The position numbers and the translations under genes were made by a program. From the NCBI RefSeq assembly GCF_030848805.1, contig NC_092368.1:902441-966440 (forward strand): 64,000 nt of DNA, in the 5' to 3' direction. The notes beneath the pieces are model-generated. The model worked only from the letters and a program-made list of their open reading frames with translations. It was not told the origin of the DNA and did no database searches. This stretch comes from Temnothorax longispinosus (lineage: Eukaryota; Arthropoda; Insecta; Hymenoptera; Formicidae). Below are positions 36,460-49,450 of this stretch, in pieces; the first letter of the stretch is position 1, and every line of letters begins with the position of its first letter.

Positions 36460-39400
36460 ATGGTGTTCCTGACGATACGAGCCACCGTGTTCCTGTTGCT
36501 CGTCGTCGATCTCGATGCCGCGGCGGCTAATACCGTCACGTCGGCTAAGGTACTCTCTCTCTCTCTTTCTCGAGCGATTTTTTTTGCTTTTATTTTTATT
36601 CGTTCACGCGAATTGCCTCCTCGAGGGACTCTATCTTGAATATCACCTTCGGCCGCCATTGGCCACCCAAGCGCCTTCAAAATAATTTTGTTGATATTGC
36701 AAATACAACAACGAGACGCACGCGCAAAACATCCATTCCCCTGTAAATACAGTGGTGTTGGAGGTTTATAACAATGGCGCTGGTTTGTCGATTCTCGCCA
36801 TGCTTACCGAATAGCGTTTATCGATACATTATCACTTCGCTGTCTACAACCACTGTAAATTTGTAAATTCGTAAATTCTGTAGAATTTATAAGCAGTAAA
36901 GTGTAAAGTTTTACATTTTATTTTGATTTAGCATTTTCTTCTGATTTTTGGATCAGTAAAATTGCAATATCTTTCGATAAAAAATGTTTCATATAAAAAT
37001 ATATATATAAATATATACATAATAATAATTATATATAAAATATGTTTTCTTTTTGTTCTATAATCTTATCCATATATATGGAAAAATAATAAGAAGATAA
37101 TAATTGAGAAAAAAATAGCTTCTGCGTTTTACAAGAAGTATTAAATATTCCACATATAATCGTATTTTATACCTATACGATTATTCTATTTATATATAGT
37201 ATATGTGTGTGGGCAATTTTTTCTCATTTCTTTAAACTTTTTATTTAAAAAATGCGAAAATTAATATAATTTTAATTATATTAAAATTATTTATTTTTAA
37301 ATTCTTATTATTGTTTCTGCATGTACAGATAGAGATTATACAAGAGAAAGAAAACATCAGGTATTTTATATGTAATTTTATTACATATATTTATATATTT
37401 TTTATATAAAAAATATTCTTGATGCAAAATATATTAGTACATTTTATTTATAGATTAAAAACTAAAACGAGAAAGAGGCGTTGGAAAAATTTCACGAAAA
37501 GGTCTATTTTTAAAATTTAAAATTTTAATTTAAAAACTAAAATAACTTAAAACGCAAGAAAAAGCATAAAAGCAAGAATATAAAACGCTGTAGCGTAACA
37601 TTTAAAGCATTATTAAGAGGCAGCTTAAACGAGCGAAACTTTCACTGTTCTTAGCAATTGTATCAATTTAGCAATTATACCAATTCCGTTCTGGAGCAGC
37701 GATAATTTCGCGCCGACAACATGAAACGGGGAAGAAAAACTTGTAGGATTGGCGCCCGCAATTTGCCTCTGATGACAATGATTATACGTTTGCTGCACAT
37801 AGTGCACATTTAACAGGCAATCGAAGAAATTATACTAAATTACAGGTTCTTCGGACGTGTAAACGATTCGTGAATAAAAACACATTTATTTGTTTTTAAA
37901 ATGCAGCAGATGGGGACAGTTTGGACATGTTTGTAGTACACGTTTCAATTGTAAATAGCAAAATGTTTTTTTTTGTTTATTCTTAAAATTGATAGCATAG
38001 CCGCAAAAAGTAAAGGAAGAAGAAATAAAAGAAAGATGACGTCCAATTAAATTTACAATCAACGCGGTAGGAAGAGCCCGGGTAACAATAGAAAAGTTAA
38101 ATATTCTCGTGTGACGTGTATTTCACGATGGGTCGTTTGCGAAATTGTAGGAGAGAACGCATGCGAGATTATGAAAAATCGAGCGGTCCGATTAATTTCC
38201 TTGGCGATAACGTACTCGCTCATGCACGCGTGATTCTCGATGCAGCGGCAGAGGAGAAAATCGTTTTCCTTTATATCGTAGTCATTCGTTTCCTCCTTAT
38301 CAAATTAATTATGATAAAAGGCGACCGAGCCACTACAACTATTCCCTTCCCGTCGAGGTTTCCGCCAGTAAAGACGTCACGCTGTAGTGGAGCAATATCA
38401 TATCTTTGACTATTGCTTATATGTAGTTAAAGAATTATATATTTAACGAATATGTAATTAGACGGCTTTATCATATGAAACGTGTACACTTGACTTTAGA
38501 ACGATACATGGAGTGTTTTCTTTATTGCTTCGATCTTCACAAAATCTTTCTTTGCATTTCCTTTGTTATTGGAATATCCTTTTATAAAATCATAATAAAA
38601 TTAACGTTTCTCTGTTCTGCAAATTTTTAGCTTTTTATTACTTTTTGAATTTTATTTCTAACTTAATTAGAAACAAAGTGACAACTTATACTCAAAGCCG
38701 CGTGGAGTGTGATACACCCCAGTGTACCGTTTATGTTTCAATTTGGAGGTGTACCGTTCAAGGATTTCTGGAAGAAAATTTGTTTATATAAAAACATAAA
38801 TATATATAAAATGTGTTTTCTTTCTTTTGTGTATCTTTGGTTGTATACAAAAAGAAAAAGAATTAAAAAATAATTGAAATAAGGATAATTTTGACAAAAT
38901 GAGAAAAATTGAAATGAGAAAAATTGTCTATATGTAATCGTACATAAAATATGATTACATATAGAATATTGTACAGTCTGATTGCAATTTTGCTTTTTGT
39001 AAAAAAAGAAAATACAAAAATTATTTTTCTGATTAATTTTCAATTATTCTTTTTATTATTGTTATATTATCAGTGATGTTATGCATCTTTTAGATCACTG
39101 CTGGAATAACAACTTTTCCTCGCGAAAACGTCTCGTGCGTCCAATTATCTAAGAACATTGTCGATCGCGTCTGCGCTAATTGTCTGCCTCGTTGTAGAAA
39201 AAAATGTATCAGCATTTTTACAGGACGTAAAATTTTTCTCTATTACAGGAGGAGTGCAGGAGAAGGATAGCTGAATGCACGATGAACGGTGGTGGAAGCA
39301 CACCGGTGTGCGGAAGTGACGGAGTGACGTATTCCAATCAGTGTCAAGTCATTTCTAAACAATGTCAAGGCGTGTCCGTTCTCATCAAACACACCGGTCC

Positions 39401-42400
39401 TTGTCCAGGTTTGCACCTTTATCTCCTTTGACGCAAAAGTTTGATAACAAGAGTTTATATACCTGTGAAGAATTTGCGAGGAATTTTTCGAGTTACAGCC
39501 CAAGTTTTAATTGCTTCAAGTTTTTTTTTTCCTCCCCTCTTTTATTTTTCTTTCTCTCTCTCTCTCTCTTTCTCTCTCAAAACTGCAGGTTTTTTTCCTA
39601 TTAGACACAAAAATTAAATTAGCACCTTCTTGTTGAACACTTGTCGTGATTTGTCATATGTATACAATAGATGAAAGTCAAGTTAAACGAATGACACGAC
39701 TTTGCACGACTTTTATATATCCAGAGACACCGGCGTGCTTCTCAGCAAGACTGACTGCACGACTGGGCATAAGGCCCATCTGCCAACCCGACGGAACGTA
39801 CGCGCCGGTTCAGTGTCACGCTGAGACCGAGTATTGTTGGTGCGTAACGCCGCAAGGCCGGCCGTTGCCCGATACAACGGTAAGATACAAAAAACCGAAG
39901 TGTTTGAGAGCCGGTTCCAGATCTGCTGCTTCTACTAGGAGCGGCCAGAGGCGACGCTCGCCGACTAGGAAACAGCGCAGGCAGTACGTCAGTAATAGGC
40001 ATCGAAATACCTGCGATCGTACCGAGAAGTCCAAATTCAACGGGAACCTCATCGAGAACTTCAAAATTGAATACAGGCGGACCAATATATCCGCTGACGG
40101 TAAGCGCCGGGCAATCGTTCGAATGATTAGTCGGTCTTCTGATTAACGTGATTAATCCATCGACTGGCGCGAAGCGAGCTCGTATCTTTAAAGAAAGAAA
40201 ATCAGAAGGTTGATATTATACCGCGCACGTAATTTCTCAGTACCTCAGTATGGCGAACTGCATTGCTTTCCTGTTTAATAGACGATAAGAATGTCGAACG
40301 GGTGTTGTCGTGGAAATTCCTTATGCTGGACCAGAATGCGGACGGTTACTTAGATAAGGCAGAGTACAAGGAGCTGAGGAGACTCGCCAAGAAGGCGGTG
40401 AGACCGAAGAAGTGCGCACGCACGTTTGCCCGCACGTGCGACCTAAATCGGGATTTAAAACTATCCAGGCAGGAATGGGGTGCTTGTCTCGCCAATGATT
40501 TCACTCGTAAGTTACATACGTATTATACAACATACGCGTCTTCTTTCAAGTTAAGCGTTGAGCAATGGCACAGCGTACATGACAATAAGCGTGCGCACAC
40601 GCGCAATTCTTAAAAAAAGAAAAAAGAGAGAATTTAAAAAAATGGAAAACATTGCGTTTGTACGACGATTCCTTAACGTCGATAGCGTCGTTTTCTCTCG
40701 CATTAATGCCGAAATATAGATAACACTTGTTTAACGATATAGTAAATTTAAAGTTTTATACGTATAATGGCAATTTTTAAAGATTATTGAAACATCGACT
40801 GTCAAAATAAAAGTGCTCGTTGGAAAGATTAATATTTCTTAATTCTTAAATAAAGATAATACATGAACACTTCTAATGGAGTTCATATATACAGCTCTAG
40901 AAAGCAACATGTGTAATGAGAAATGTTCTTTTAAAAAAATAGTAAAAAAGAGGATCAGGAATAAAGCTAAAATTTTATTGATTGTGCTGTACCGTCAAAC
41001 CTGAATAAGCTTTATCTATAATATTTTTCGACGTACTAAATAGCTTCGGGAAACGCCACCGAGAGAAGTCTTAGCTATAGAATTTAAAAGGATTGTTCCA
41101 CATACCTTTGACTGTTCCTTGAGGCTGAAACTTGTGACACGCGCATCTCTTAGATTTTAATACTTAATAACATATTTCAAGGAGAAAACAATCGGCGCTG
41201 AACACTTACAGGTCATGTCCCTTGTTAGTTGCTGCATTTATGCTGTCTCACATCGTTTATCATTGTACCACTTGCACAACTTTTTTTTTATTGGAAACCG
41301 AATTCTCATTTGTAGTCTTAAACGATCTCTTGCAGCCTTTGATCTCTATAGAGTCACGTGGATGATTGAAAAAAGTGATATCTTGCATGCAGCATCTGTA
41401 TACAGCAACTTGCTTTTCAAGCATCTGTTTAAAACGAGTTTAATGATGCAAAATTGTGTAAAAAATCAACATTTTATGGGACTCTTCTATAAGAAAAGAG
41501 AGAGTTTGATTTTCTATGATTATATAGTAACTGTATTTATTTATTTATTTATCTGATGTTATAAAAAAAGTTAGCGAGACAGACAAGAAGGCGCACTTTC
41601 TGTATGACAAAAAAAGATTTTTTAACGAGCATTCTTCAAAGATAGGTGCATTAAAGAAAATATCAGGATATATCTGCGTCCTCAAGAAAGTTTGAATCTA
41701 CATTAACGTGCCGCGATAAATATAATAATCTGAAGTAGAAATAATCTATTTTATGAATTGTTTTCTAATTAAAACATTTCTCTAGCTAGAGAGAGCTCAG
41801 TTTATCTTTCAAAACTTTCAAATTTAAAGCCCTCAACTTCTGGATTTCAATTCAGCTTTTCACATTCTTCCCGATCTTCCGCGATTAAATTCGAGCGTAA
41901 ATAAAAAAATTACATTTAGAAACAAGTTGTTTCCTGTTATGTCCCGCTCGTTCGGTACGTTTGATTTCAAGGGGGTATTGTGGAACGTGCGGAGGCGTAT
42001 TCCAGACGAAAGCTTTGCGGCACTTGAGACACGGAAAGTTGAACCGAACGAAAGGGAGAGGAAGGACAATTCTCCGTCGAGTATAATCAGGCGGAGGAGG
42101 AATGTCATTTCGGCGTCTAAATCGCGGCTTAAATTAACGACGATACCGCCGCAACAGGATGTCACGCGTAGTCAAGGACCACACATGTGCATGGCCGTCG
42201 TGACGACTCGCTTAACATTTGTGAATCCTGCCGGAAGTTGCCTACACGAATGCGCGCGCGTGCGACCGGCTGCTGAGGAATTGAAGTAATTGACCTCATG
42301 TACGAGCTAAATTCTCGCCCATGCGTCATGACGACAATGATTATTTGCTATTTATGACTGTCTAATAACGAGTAAATCGCTGCGTTACTTCTCGGTGTTA

Positions 42401-45126
42401 CTTCTCGATGAGATGGTCACGATAGTCGGCTCCGTTTGTATCATTTCAAATATATATAGAATGAAAATTTCTAAAGAATGGAAATAATTGATGGAAAACT
42501 AATTTATATCTGTAAAGAATATAGTCGTGCGAGCGATAAAATGGCACAATTTCTTTCCAATTTCAACACTTCTTTATATTATTAATTTAAATATATTCTT
42601 ACAGAAAAGAAATACAATACATTGAGTGTAACAGTTTAGGGAAAACATGTATGGATAGATTTTATATAATTCTACATATGTTCTACTTCATGTTTTTATA
42701 TAAAAATTTTTTACCGAGTGAATATCCACGCCCCCGTACATACATATGTTTTATACGCTCACACACGCGAAATTTCTATCTTCGCTGAATTATCAATACT
42801 TGCCTGTTCGGTGTTACGCTAAAGAATCCTGTGGCGCGTCAATGACACAAAACAAATTGTACATATGTAGATAAAACCGATCGGCTGAGTGATTGTCATT
42901 GTTATCATTTAGTACGTTTGTTCTTGTCGCTGAACCCCGCAGACCAGCGTTCCGAGGTCCCTGAGACCCAAAGGACACGGGCCAAGGACCGAGGTGAGTC
43001 CCAGTCCCCTTCGCATGTGGCGTCGAAAGCGCTGTACGCACTTCTTTCTCCCCGGAGAAACTTATTTTTAACGATGCAATCCTGCGAGGTTCAACGTTTA
43101 TTATAAAACTACATCCTCTATTTTTAACAAGTTTTACGAACTAAGTAGAAAATAATTTTCTCTTTCTTCGGGAGGGATTTTTTAATATGAGTCGGAGACT
43201 GATACAAATATTATACCATTTCATCCTACATAATTTATACCAATATTAAATCCGCACATCAACGTTACATGAATTTACTTTCTTATTAATTGGATATTTA
43301 TATCATATTGAAGTGTGAGTAATTATTTATTATCAATATTTGATAATAAATAACGACCTTTCTCAATGCGCCGTATAGTATTTAAAAGAATATTTTTGCT
43401 TTGGCAGTTTAAAAGGAGAGAGAAAGGGAGAAAAAGAGAGAAAAAGAAGAAAAAGGAAGGAGAGAAAGGGAGGAAGAGAAAGAGAGAAAATTAATTAATT
43501 TTCTTATTTGATTAGATATATAGAAAAAGTAGACTTGTGACAAATTTATGTATTTCCTACAGTTTTGAAAGGTAGTCCAGCCTTCGGTAGTCCTATTCAG
43601 TCTCTGCCATTTAATGAGGACCATTCGGATACGAAGGAAGAAAGCGACAGTAAGTTTCACAATTTGTCATTATAACAGGTGTATGTTTGTACAAAGCAAA
43701 TTTGGGAAATTTAACAAAAATTGTAAGATACACATCAATTCGTATATAGCATCTCAAAGAAACTATCGACCCTACTCCTTCCTTCATCCCTCAATTCGCG
43801 GTAATTAAGTTGAGTAACTTCACTGCGAATATATTGATCTCTAAAGTCTCTCTAAATTCTTCGATATCTTTTTCTTTAAGACTGATTATTTATTAATGTT
43901 TTTTTTTCTTTTGCAGCAAGTGACTGCATATCGGATAGAAAATCGGTGTTGGAAGATCAGAGGCAGCGACAAACGATGCATTATGTTCCACAATGCATGT
44001 CCGATGGAAGGTATCATCGAGTACAATGCTATTCGGGTTATTGTTGGTGTGTCTATCAGGATACAGGCACGCCGATACCAGGAACATCCTCGAAGGAGGA
44101 TCGCACGCCGAATTGTAATCCAGTCCCGACACCCAATAGACCTATGAAAGGTAATTATAGTTCGTTTTCTTGAAAATTACTCGTTGTGTATACATTTCAA
44201 ATTAAATATTAATTCTCTGATGTTCACAGGATGTCCAGAGCCAAAAAAACAACAATTCCTTCGGGACCTAATGGATCTCATGCAAGAGAAAATGGAAGCC
44301 TCCAACAACGATTCTAACGAAACTACTGTTAAATGGCCGGTTCCTAAAGAGGAAAAAATAGCCACGTGGCACTTTGTGATGCTTGACACGAATAAAAATA
44401 AGGTATTTGACGAAAGACAATTCGTGATCGATCTTTCTCTCATTGATATCTATTAATAGGTATATTATAATAAGTATAAGATAATCATTATTATATTTGA
44501 TGTTCAACATAAATAGTGGCAGAACAATTTTTCAGTCAACTAATCACATTTATAATTCTTAAGGAAATGTTTATAGAGAAAAGAGCACGATTTCGTTTAT
44601 TTTCTTAACTAAATTCTACTAATTGATTTTTTAATTAAAATCAATGTTCCTTAATTACTTTCTTTTTGCTATCGTAATTGTCTGATGGCTCAAAAATATC
44701 ATCTTTGGTAGTTTTATACGCGCGTATTATATACACATATATACATGTATATATACATATACAGGTTTTAGAAAAAAAAGAGTGGAAAAGTTTTCGCATA
44801 ATGGTAGCGAATAATAGACAACTCCGGAGATGTGGCAAAAAATTACCGAGATATTGTGACATCAACAATGATAGAAGAATCAGTATGACGGAATGGCTCA
44901 GCTGTCTCAATGCTCAGCGTCCGACAGCAGGTGACACAATATTTACTTTTAATTTGCTTTTCTTTTATGCATACATGTACGTACATGTATGTGTGTGTAT
45001 TTTCTAACACTTGTAAATTTTGAATAATTTGAATGCATTTCAGCTGACGATCGGGAGAAAACATTAATTACGCCGAAAAGAATAGGCCCAAACCCACTAG
45101 ACCAGTTTCTCAACGATGATGACTAA
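36460..45126 (+). CDS. magu: SPARC-related modular calcium-binding protein (SMOC; Pentagone/Magu type)
   Basis: Secreted matricellular protein. In flies Pent and Magu shape BMP/Dpp gradients and bind heparan sulfate proteoglycans. Exons: 36460-36549, 39249-39408, 39725-40099, 40282-40506, 42943-42993, 43563-43649, 43917-44150, 44230-44402, 44765-44930, 45044-45126; GT-AG and in frame, 547 residues. A signal peptide occupies ~1-21 (hydrophobic TVFLLLVVDL). A Kazal/follistatin-like domain at ~32-82 (PVCGSDGVTYSNQC) is followed by a first thyroglobulin type-1 repeat at ~88-145 (QPDGTYAPVQC, YCWCV), a basic linker (RRRSPTRKQRR), an EF-hand pair at ~209-283, a second thyroglobulin type-1 repeat at ~333-395 (YCWCV again), and the C-terminal EF-hand domain at ~408-520. 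The domain order identifies SMOC; magu versus pent cannot be decided here. The first intron is 2.7 kb. Confidence 0.9.
36550..39248 (+). other. SMOC intron 1
   Basis: 2.7 kb, AT-rich, with a CT run near its start (36552-36575) and TA-rich blocks. No coding sequence or recognisable element was seen. Confidence 0.6.
40507..42942 (+). other. SMOC intron 4
   Basis: 2.4 kb. It contains open frames on the plus strand (41215-41556 and 41927-42289), but their flanking splice signals do not restore the SMOC frame and no domain is visible. A somewhat GC-richer segment lies at 41,930-42,290. Otherwise nothing. Confidence 0.55.
43408..43490. repeat. GA-rich tract in a SMOC intron
   Basis: Purine run of GAGAAAGGGAG-type units on the plus strand, about 80 nt. 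Confidence 0.8.
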
Positions 45127-46080
45127 CACATTATGTGATACATTGTATTTGCGATCCCATAAAGAGGCACTCATTTTTTATTATTATTAAGCTCTAAAAC
45201 AGCTGGAATTCTTGAAATCACTGTAAGCATTTTTCTCAATGTAATAATACTTCTCTGGCATTTTATTAGGTTTAAATTTTAACGATAAGCGTAAATTCTT
45301 ATAGTTAAAATTCTCTGACTTTTTTTGCAATTTTTAAGCGTAATCTTTTATCTGATTGTTTATTCTCTCTTTGCCTATTTCTGAAAATTGGCAATTATCA
45401 ACATCATTGTGCAATCGTCAGTATGTGTGTACTCTTGTGTATGACCTAGTCCATAAATAATCCTCTAAATAATTAAGCTACCTTATACTGGAAACAAATT
45501 CAATTTAGAAAAAGATCTTCAATAAAGTAATTTTTATAGCATTTCTCTCAACACTCTGAACTTTTGTTACACATCTTTATCCATTTGCCTCTTCAGTCAC
45601 AAAGAGTAGCATTTTACATATTTCTAGTTTGCGAAACAATTTGTAATTTAGAAACAATTTTCTAGCGTATTTTACTTATAGACACACATTTTTTTATGAA
45701 CACAATATTCCACACAGTCTCCATTGACATGGAGTTTTTTTTCTATATAAATATAGAATACTTGCTATATATTACAGAGATAGTATATAGGCATTTGGAA
45801 CAAGCACTTGTAAGTCTATCGTTTTTAAAAAATATAAATCTAATTTCTGCATGTGCGTATTTCCATATATACATGTATAACGATAGTTTTTCATTTTATA
45901 TACATCTCTCATGGTTTTTACAGATTTTAGATGTTTCTTTCTTGTACAACAATTGTATATCTTTCTCTTCTTATCGTAAATACACAATAAATATGGGTCA
46001 AAATTCAAATATTCCAAAATACACGTCCATAATTTATGCTGTAAACATAATTTGTCGGTGATTACAGTTGCCTCTCGAGT
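45127..46080. other. Convergent 3' region between SMOC and jagunal
   Basis: The two genes end facing each other here. AATAAA at 45521-45526 is a likely SMOC polyadenylation signal, about 395 nt after the stop. The remainder is AT-rich and probably contains the jagunal 3' UTR. No further gene was seen. Confidence 0.55.
45521..45526 (+). terminator. Candidate SMOC polyadenylation signal
   Basis: AATAAA in the sense orientation downstream of the SMOC stop, within the convergent intergenic stretch. Confidence 0.45.
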
Positions 46081-47590
46081 TTAATCCATTCTTTTGGCGC
46101 CTCGCGTTCTCCATGCGACTAGTAGATTCCACGAAAAGTACAAGGAGAAACAATGAACCTGTGAGGCCAAAAGAATAAAAGCGTACCAAAGTACGCCATA
46201 TGGGAGACCCTGAAAATTAAAACATGACACATATGTATATGAACAAGTTTGTCTTGTGTTTTTTAAGAATAATAAAATATGAAATTGGGAATCCGTTTTT
46301 CCAAAAAGAAATCTTGCAAATATAATTAACGCTCGCATGTGTTTTTCTTTACTTTCAAAAGTTTAATTGATAAAGTTTAATGACTTTGAAAACGATCGTA
46401 CCTGCCACAAATGAATGTTCTCAGATTTGCCTATGGTTAAATATGTCCAGACGTCCTTAAAGTAATACACAACGGCATAAATCAATGGGCCGTAGCCCAG
46501 CAAAATGATACCTATCATATATTTTTGCAGCGTTTTAATCCTATTCCTTTTAATCGCGGAGAGAGCGAGGAAAGATAATAATAAACTAGTGCACCATATG
46601 TATTCCCACCACAATGGCTGAAATAGAAAAGAAAATAAATCAAGTTAAGTCAACACTATAGGTTCTATCTTTGTTATTCATTAAATATTAAGAAAGATAG
46701 CACGAGATTTGTCGGACTTGTCTCGTTAAATAGTATCTTAATTATGCTAAACTATATATGTAATAAAGAAAGAGACAATGTACAGAAAGTATATACTTCA
46801 GTTTTATCACGTTACGTTTATGACAAGATTAATCCACAACCAAAGATATTTGTTATCAAATTTATTAAAGTGTTATATAACCGTTTTAATAACTTTTAAT
46901 AAATTTCCAGCCAGTCAAACGATTATATTGAATTTCACATCTGTATACAGTTAAGATATCTTTTTATTATACCTGTGGTATTTGTAATTCCTCGATTTCC
47001 AAGATAAATATATCCAGATGATCTAATATGTCTGCGGACAGTTTGGCGAGCATGACGAAGAATAACAGGTAGTGAAAAAATATACAATACTTCAGTCTTG
47101 ATTTGTTTGTCGCACTGGAAACAAACGTATACTTGATATTTTATAAATTTCAACGAAAACGATAGAGATTTTATATATCTCATATTTTACACATAATTTA
47201 TACATTTAATTAATTATATCATGTTACATCAATATTTTTACTTCCAAGCCTATCCATCCAATGTATACAATAACAAATTGTAATCCGAGTCTTTATTCCC
47301 AGTACCAGGTGTACTTTGACTCGATTGGTACACAATAACATATATGTGATATCTAGCTGGCGTAAACAGTAGAGCTATTCAAACAGATACGTCTGACCAA
47401 ATGCAAATTGATATTATCGTGCCATTGGATGAATGAGACTCGCCGGGAGATAATTATCAGATAACTTCTGCTCAGTTTTCCCACGAGTTCTCTCTCACCT
47501 GACTTGATAGTGAGTCGCGATTTTCTGTCGGTGACCATAGTCGCTTCCGTCCGTTCCCAGGGCCTGGGAGAGCGTAACTTTCGAAGCCAT
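46081..47590 (-). CDS. jagn: Protein jagunal homolog
   Basis: ER-resident multi-pass membrane protein needed for ER reorganisation and secretory traffic (oocyte vesicle transport in flies; JAGN1 in neutrophils in man). Exons in gene order: 47590-47499, 47114-46973, 46617-46402, 46209-46081; GT-AG, in frame, 192 residues (family ~183-197). The N-terminus contains GTDGSDYGHRQKIATHYQVR, the hallmark Jagunal cytosolic segment. Four hydrophobic segments follow: HYLLFFVMLAKL, CTSLLLSFLALSA, MIGIILLGYGPLIYAVVYYF and VLWYAFILLASQVH. The C-terminus ends with a basic tail (RTRGAKR) compatible with an ER retrieval role. The length, start and topology all fit. Confidence 0.96.
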
Positions 47591-48378
47591 AATCGGCAAG
47601 GTAATCGGCGTTGTCAATCGATCTCTTCTTCAAGCGGACGGCCGAGAGGACACGGGATTCATTCGAATGACTCGAAGGAGCACAGATCAAGGCAATTTAT
47701 TGGTTTATCGGCGAATGTTTAACTATTTTTAAACTCTGTGCAGCCAGATGGGAAACGGAGAGTGAGCTCGGTGGCCTCGTCAGGCCTCGTCGGGCCTCGT
47801 GGCTCCGGAGTACCTGGGAGCACCCAGGCCAGGGCGCGCGTAATATCCTAGGGGCGAAACCGAGGCGAACACGTCAACCTCGTGCGCCTTCAAGTGGAGT
47901 TTCGAGAGTGCGCTGAGTGCCCCTGTCCTGTACAATCCGGAGCGTTAACACCTGACACCTGTCCCAGGCGTCCGTATCTGCGGGGAGACCTTGACGACGC
48001 GCAATTTACAGTTTTGTTTTTTCGCAGAGCTAAAAACCAGTCGAGAGGTAGCGTGCAAATGCGACAGGATACGTTTCGCGTGTACAGCGGAGGTGTTTGA
48101 TCGATCAGGTCGCGCACGTTAACGCTCCCGAGTATACACCTTGGATAAGAGACGATCGAGTGGAGAGAGCGTAACGCGAGGATGTGAGTTCTATCTACGT
48201 CATATCGCGAGACGGCCGTCGACACGTGGAGCGTTTGTTCCTTTTCTCTCCGACGTGAAGAGAAAAAAGAAGAAAGATGAACGGTGCAAGAAGTTCAGCT
48301 GATGGCACCTCCCAGCCTTGGCATAAAAAATGACGGCAAAAGCAGTCTAGTTAGATAGTACATAGAAATCCGTGGGAT

Positions 48379-48708
48379 GTATACGCTCCTGGTGAAAAAA
48401 TTCCTCAGATTTTCTTAGAAATTTCCTAAGAATTTCTAATTTCTCATATTTTACATTGATGAAAAAATCTGGAAAAAAAATAAAACGTCAAATTTCTCAG
48501 ATACTTTCAGAAATAATTGGATGTATGAAAATATTTATTCAGATTCCTACATAGATGTGTTGACAGAAAAAATCTGAAATATTTCATTATTTTGTTTGAA
48601 TTTTTCTGAAAAATATTCCAATTCGTGTAAAAATTCTGAGAAAATCTTCATAGAAATTCTGATTAATGTGAAAAATGCTGGGACATTTTTTCTACAAGGG
48701 GCGTATAC
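48379..48708. mobile_element. MITE-like element with GTATACGC ends
   Basis: The left end GTATACGCTCCTGGTGAAAA matches the inverse of the right end TTTTCTACAAGGGGCGTATAC with a few mismatches. The inner part is rich in AAATTTCTnAG motifs in both orientations, so much of the 330 bp can fold back. No coding capacity. Confidence 0.7.
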
Positions 48709-49157
48709 GTTAAAATCTCTTAGATTACATTAATTTGGAAAAAATATATATGTATTACGTTCGATACATCGAATATTCGCTTATGAGATATCCGCCGAAA
48801 AACTTTTCATTCAATTATAAACTTTATTTATCGATTTGTAACAGTAAGGGTGTCGCCGAAGAGTGAAAGACACCCACCTCCTCGTTTTCGCTCGCACTGA
48901 GATTTATGTACATGTCTTCTTTAACCCTATCTTAAAATTACTCCGTCCTCGCTGCGCGGTTCGCTATTACGAGCGTTTACAAAACTCGTTGTCAAGATAC
49001 ATAAATATTTCTATCGTTCTACACGGAATAGAACTCGAGCTGCTCTCAATAACGCGATGAATTTCTCGCGCGGGCACGTATTTTAAAGCTATTCCCTGAT
49101 ATAAATTTATATCAGTTTACATCGAGCGCTAGAAAATGCCACTGATGAGTCGGATAC

Positions 49158-49303
49158 TATGGGCCGATTTCACCGTCTCCGATTAACTTCATCCTAGGAT
49201 TAAACTCACTCTTCGTTTTTTTCTAAGGGGGAAGTTAGAAAGAGATGAAGAGTGAGTTTGATCGGAGGATCAAATTAACCGGAGACGGCGAGATCGGCCC
49301 ATA
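49158..49303. mobile_element. Hairpin MITE-like element with TA flanks
   Basis: TGGGCCGATTTCACCGTCTC on the left pairs with the inverse of GAGACGGCGAGATCGGCCCA on the right. The stem continues to AAACTCACTCTTC and its inverse, with a ~30-nt loop. TA is present on both sides, consistent with a TA target site (mariner-like), but the AT content makes this weak. Confidence 0.8.
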
Positions 49304-49450
49304 TGTGTATACCTGTCCCTGGAAATTGCCCTTTCCTTTACAAAAGTTTCAACAACTCTTTTAGAAAGAGTTTTACACGTTGCTTCACGCTAGAAGGAAA
49401 GGGCTGTGTAATCAGGTACGCGTTTTGAATGCCGTAAAAGTAGCATCCTG

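Larger units (their letters stand above)
47591..49450. other. Upstream region of jagunal and intergenic stretch with two MITE-like elements
   Basis: A GC-rich block at 47,590-48,230 probably contains the jagunal promoter and 5' UTR. Beyond it lie two non-coding elements (48379-48708 and 49158-49303). The 3' UTR of the MTMR10/12 gene lies at the right-hand end. No further gene is supported. Confidence 0.55.

Noticed and set aside
41927..42289. Open frame in SMOC intron 4 as an alternative exon
   Set aside because: The nearest acceptor (at 41919) does not put the segment in the SMOC frame, and the residues resemble no SMOC domain.
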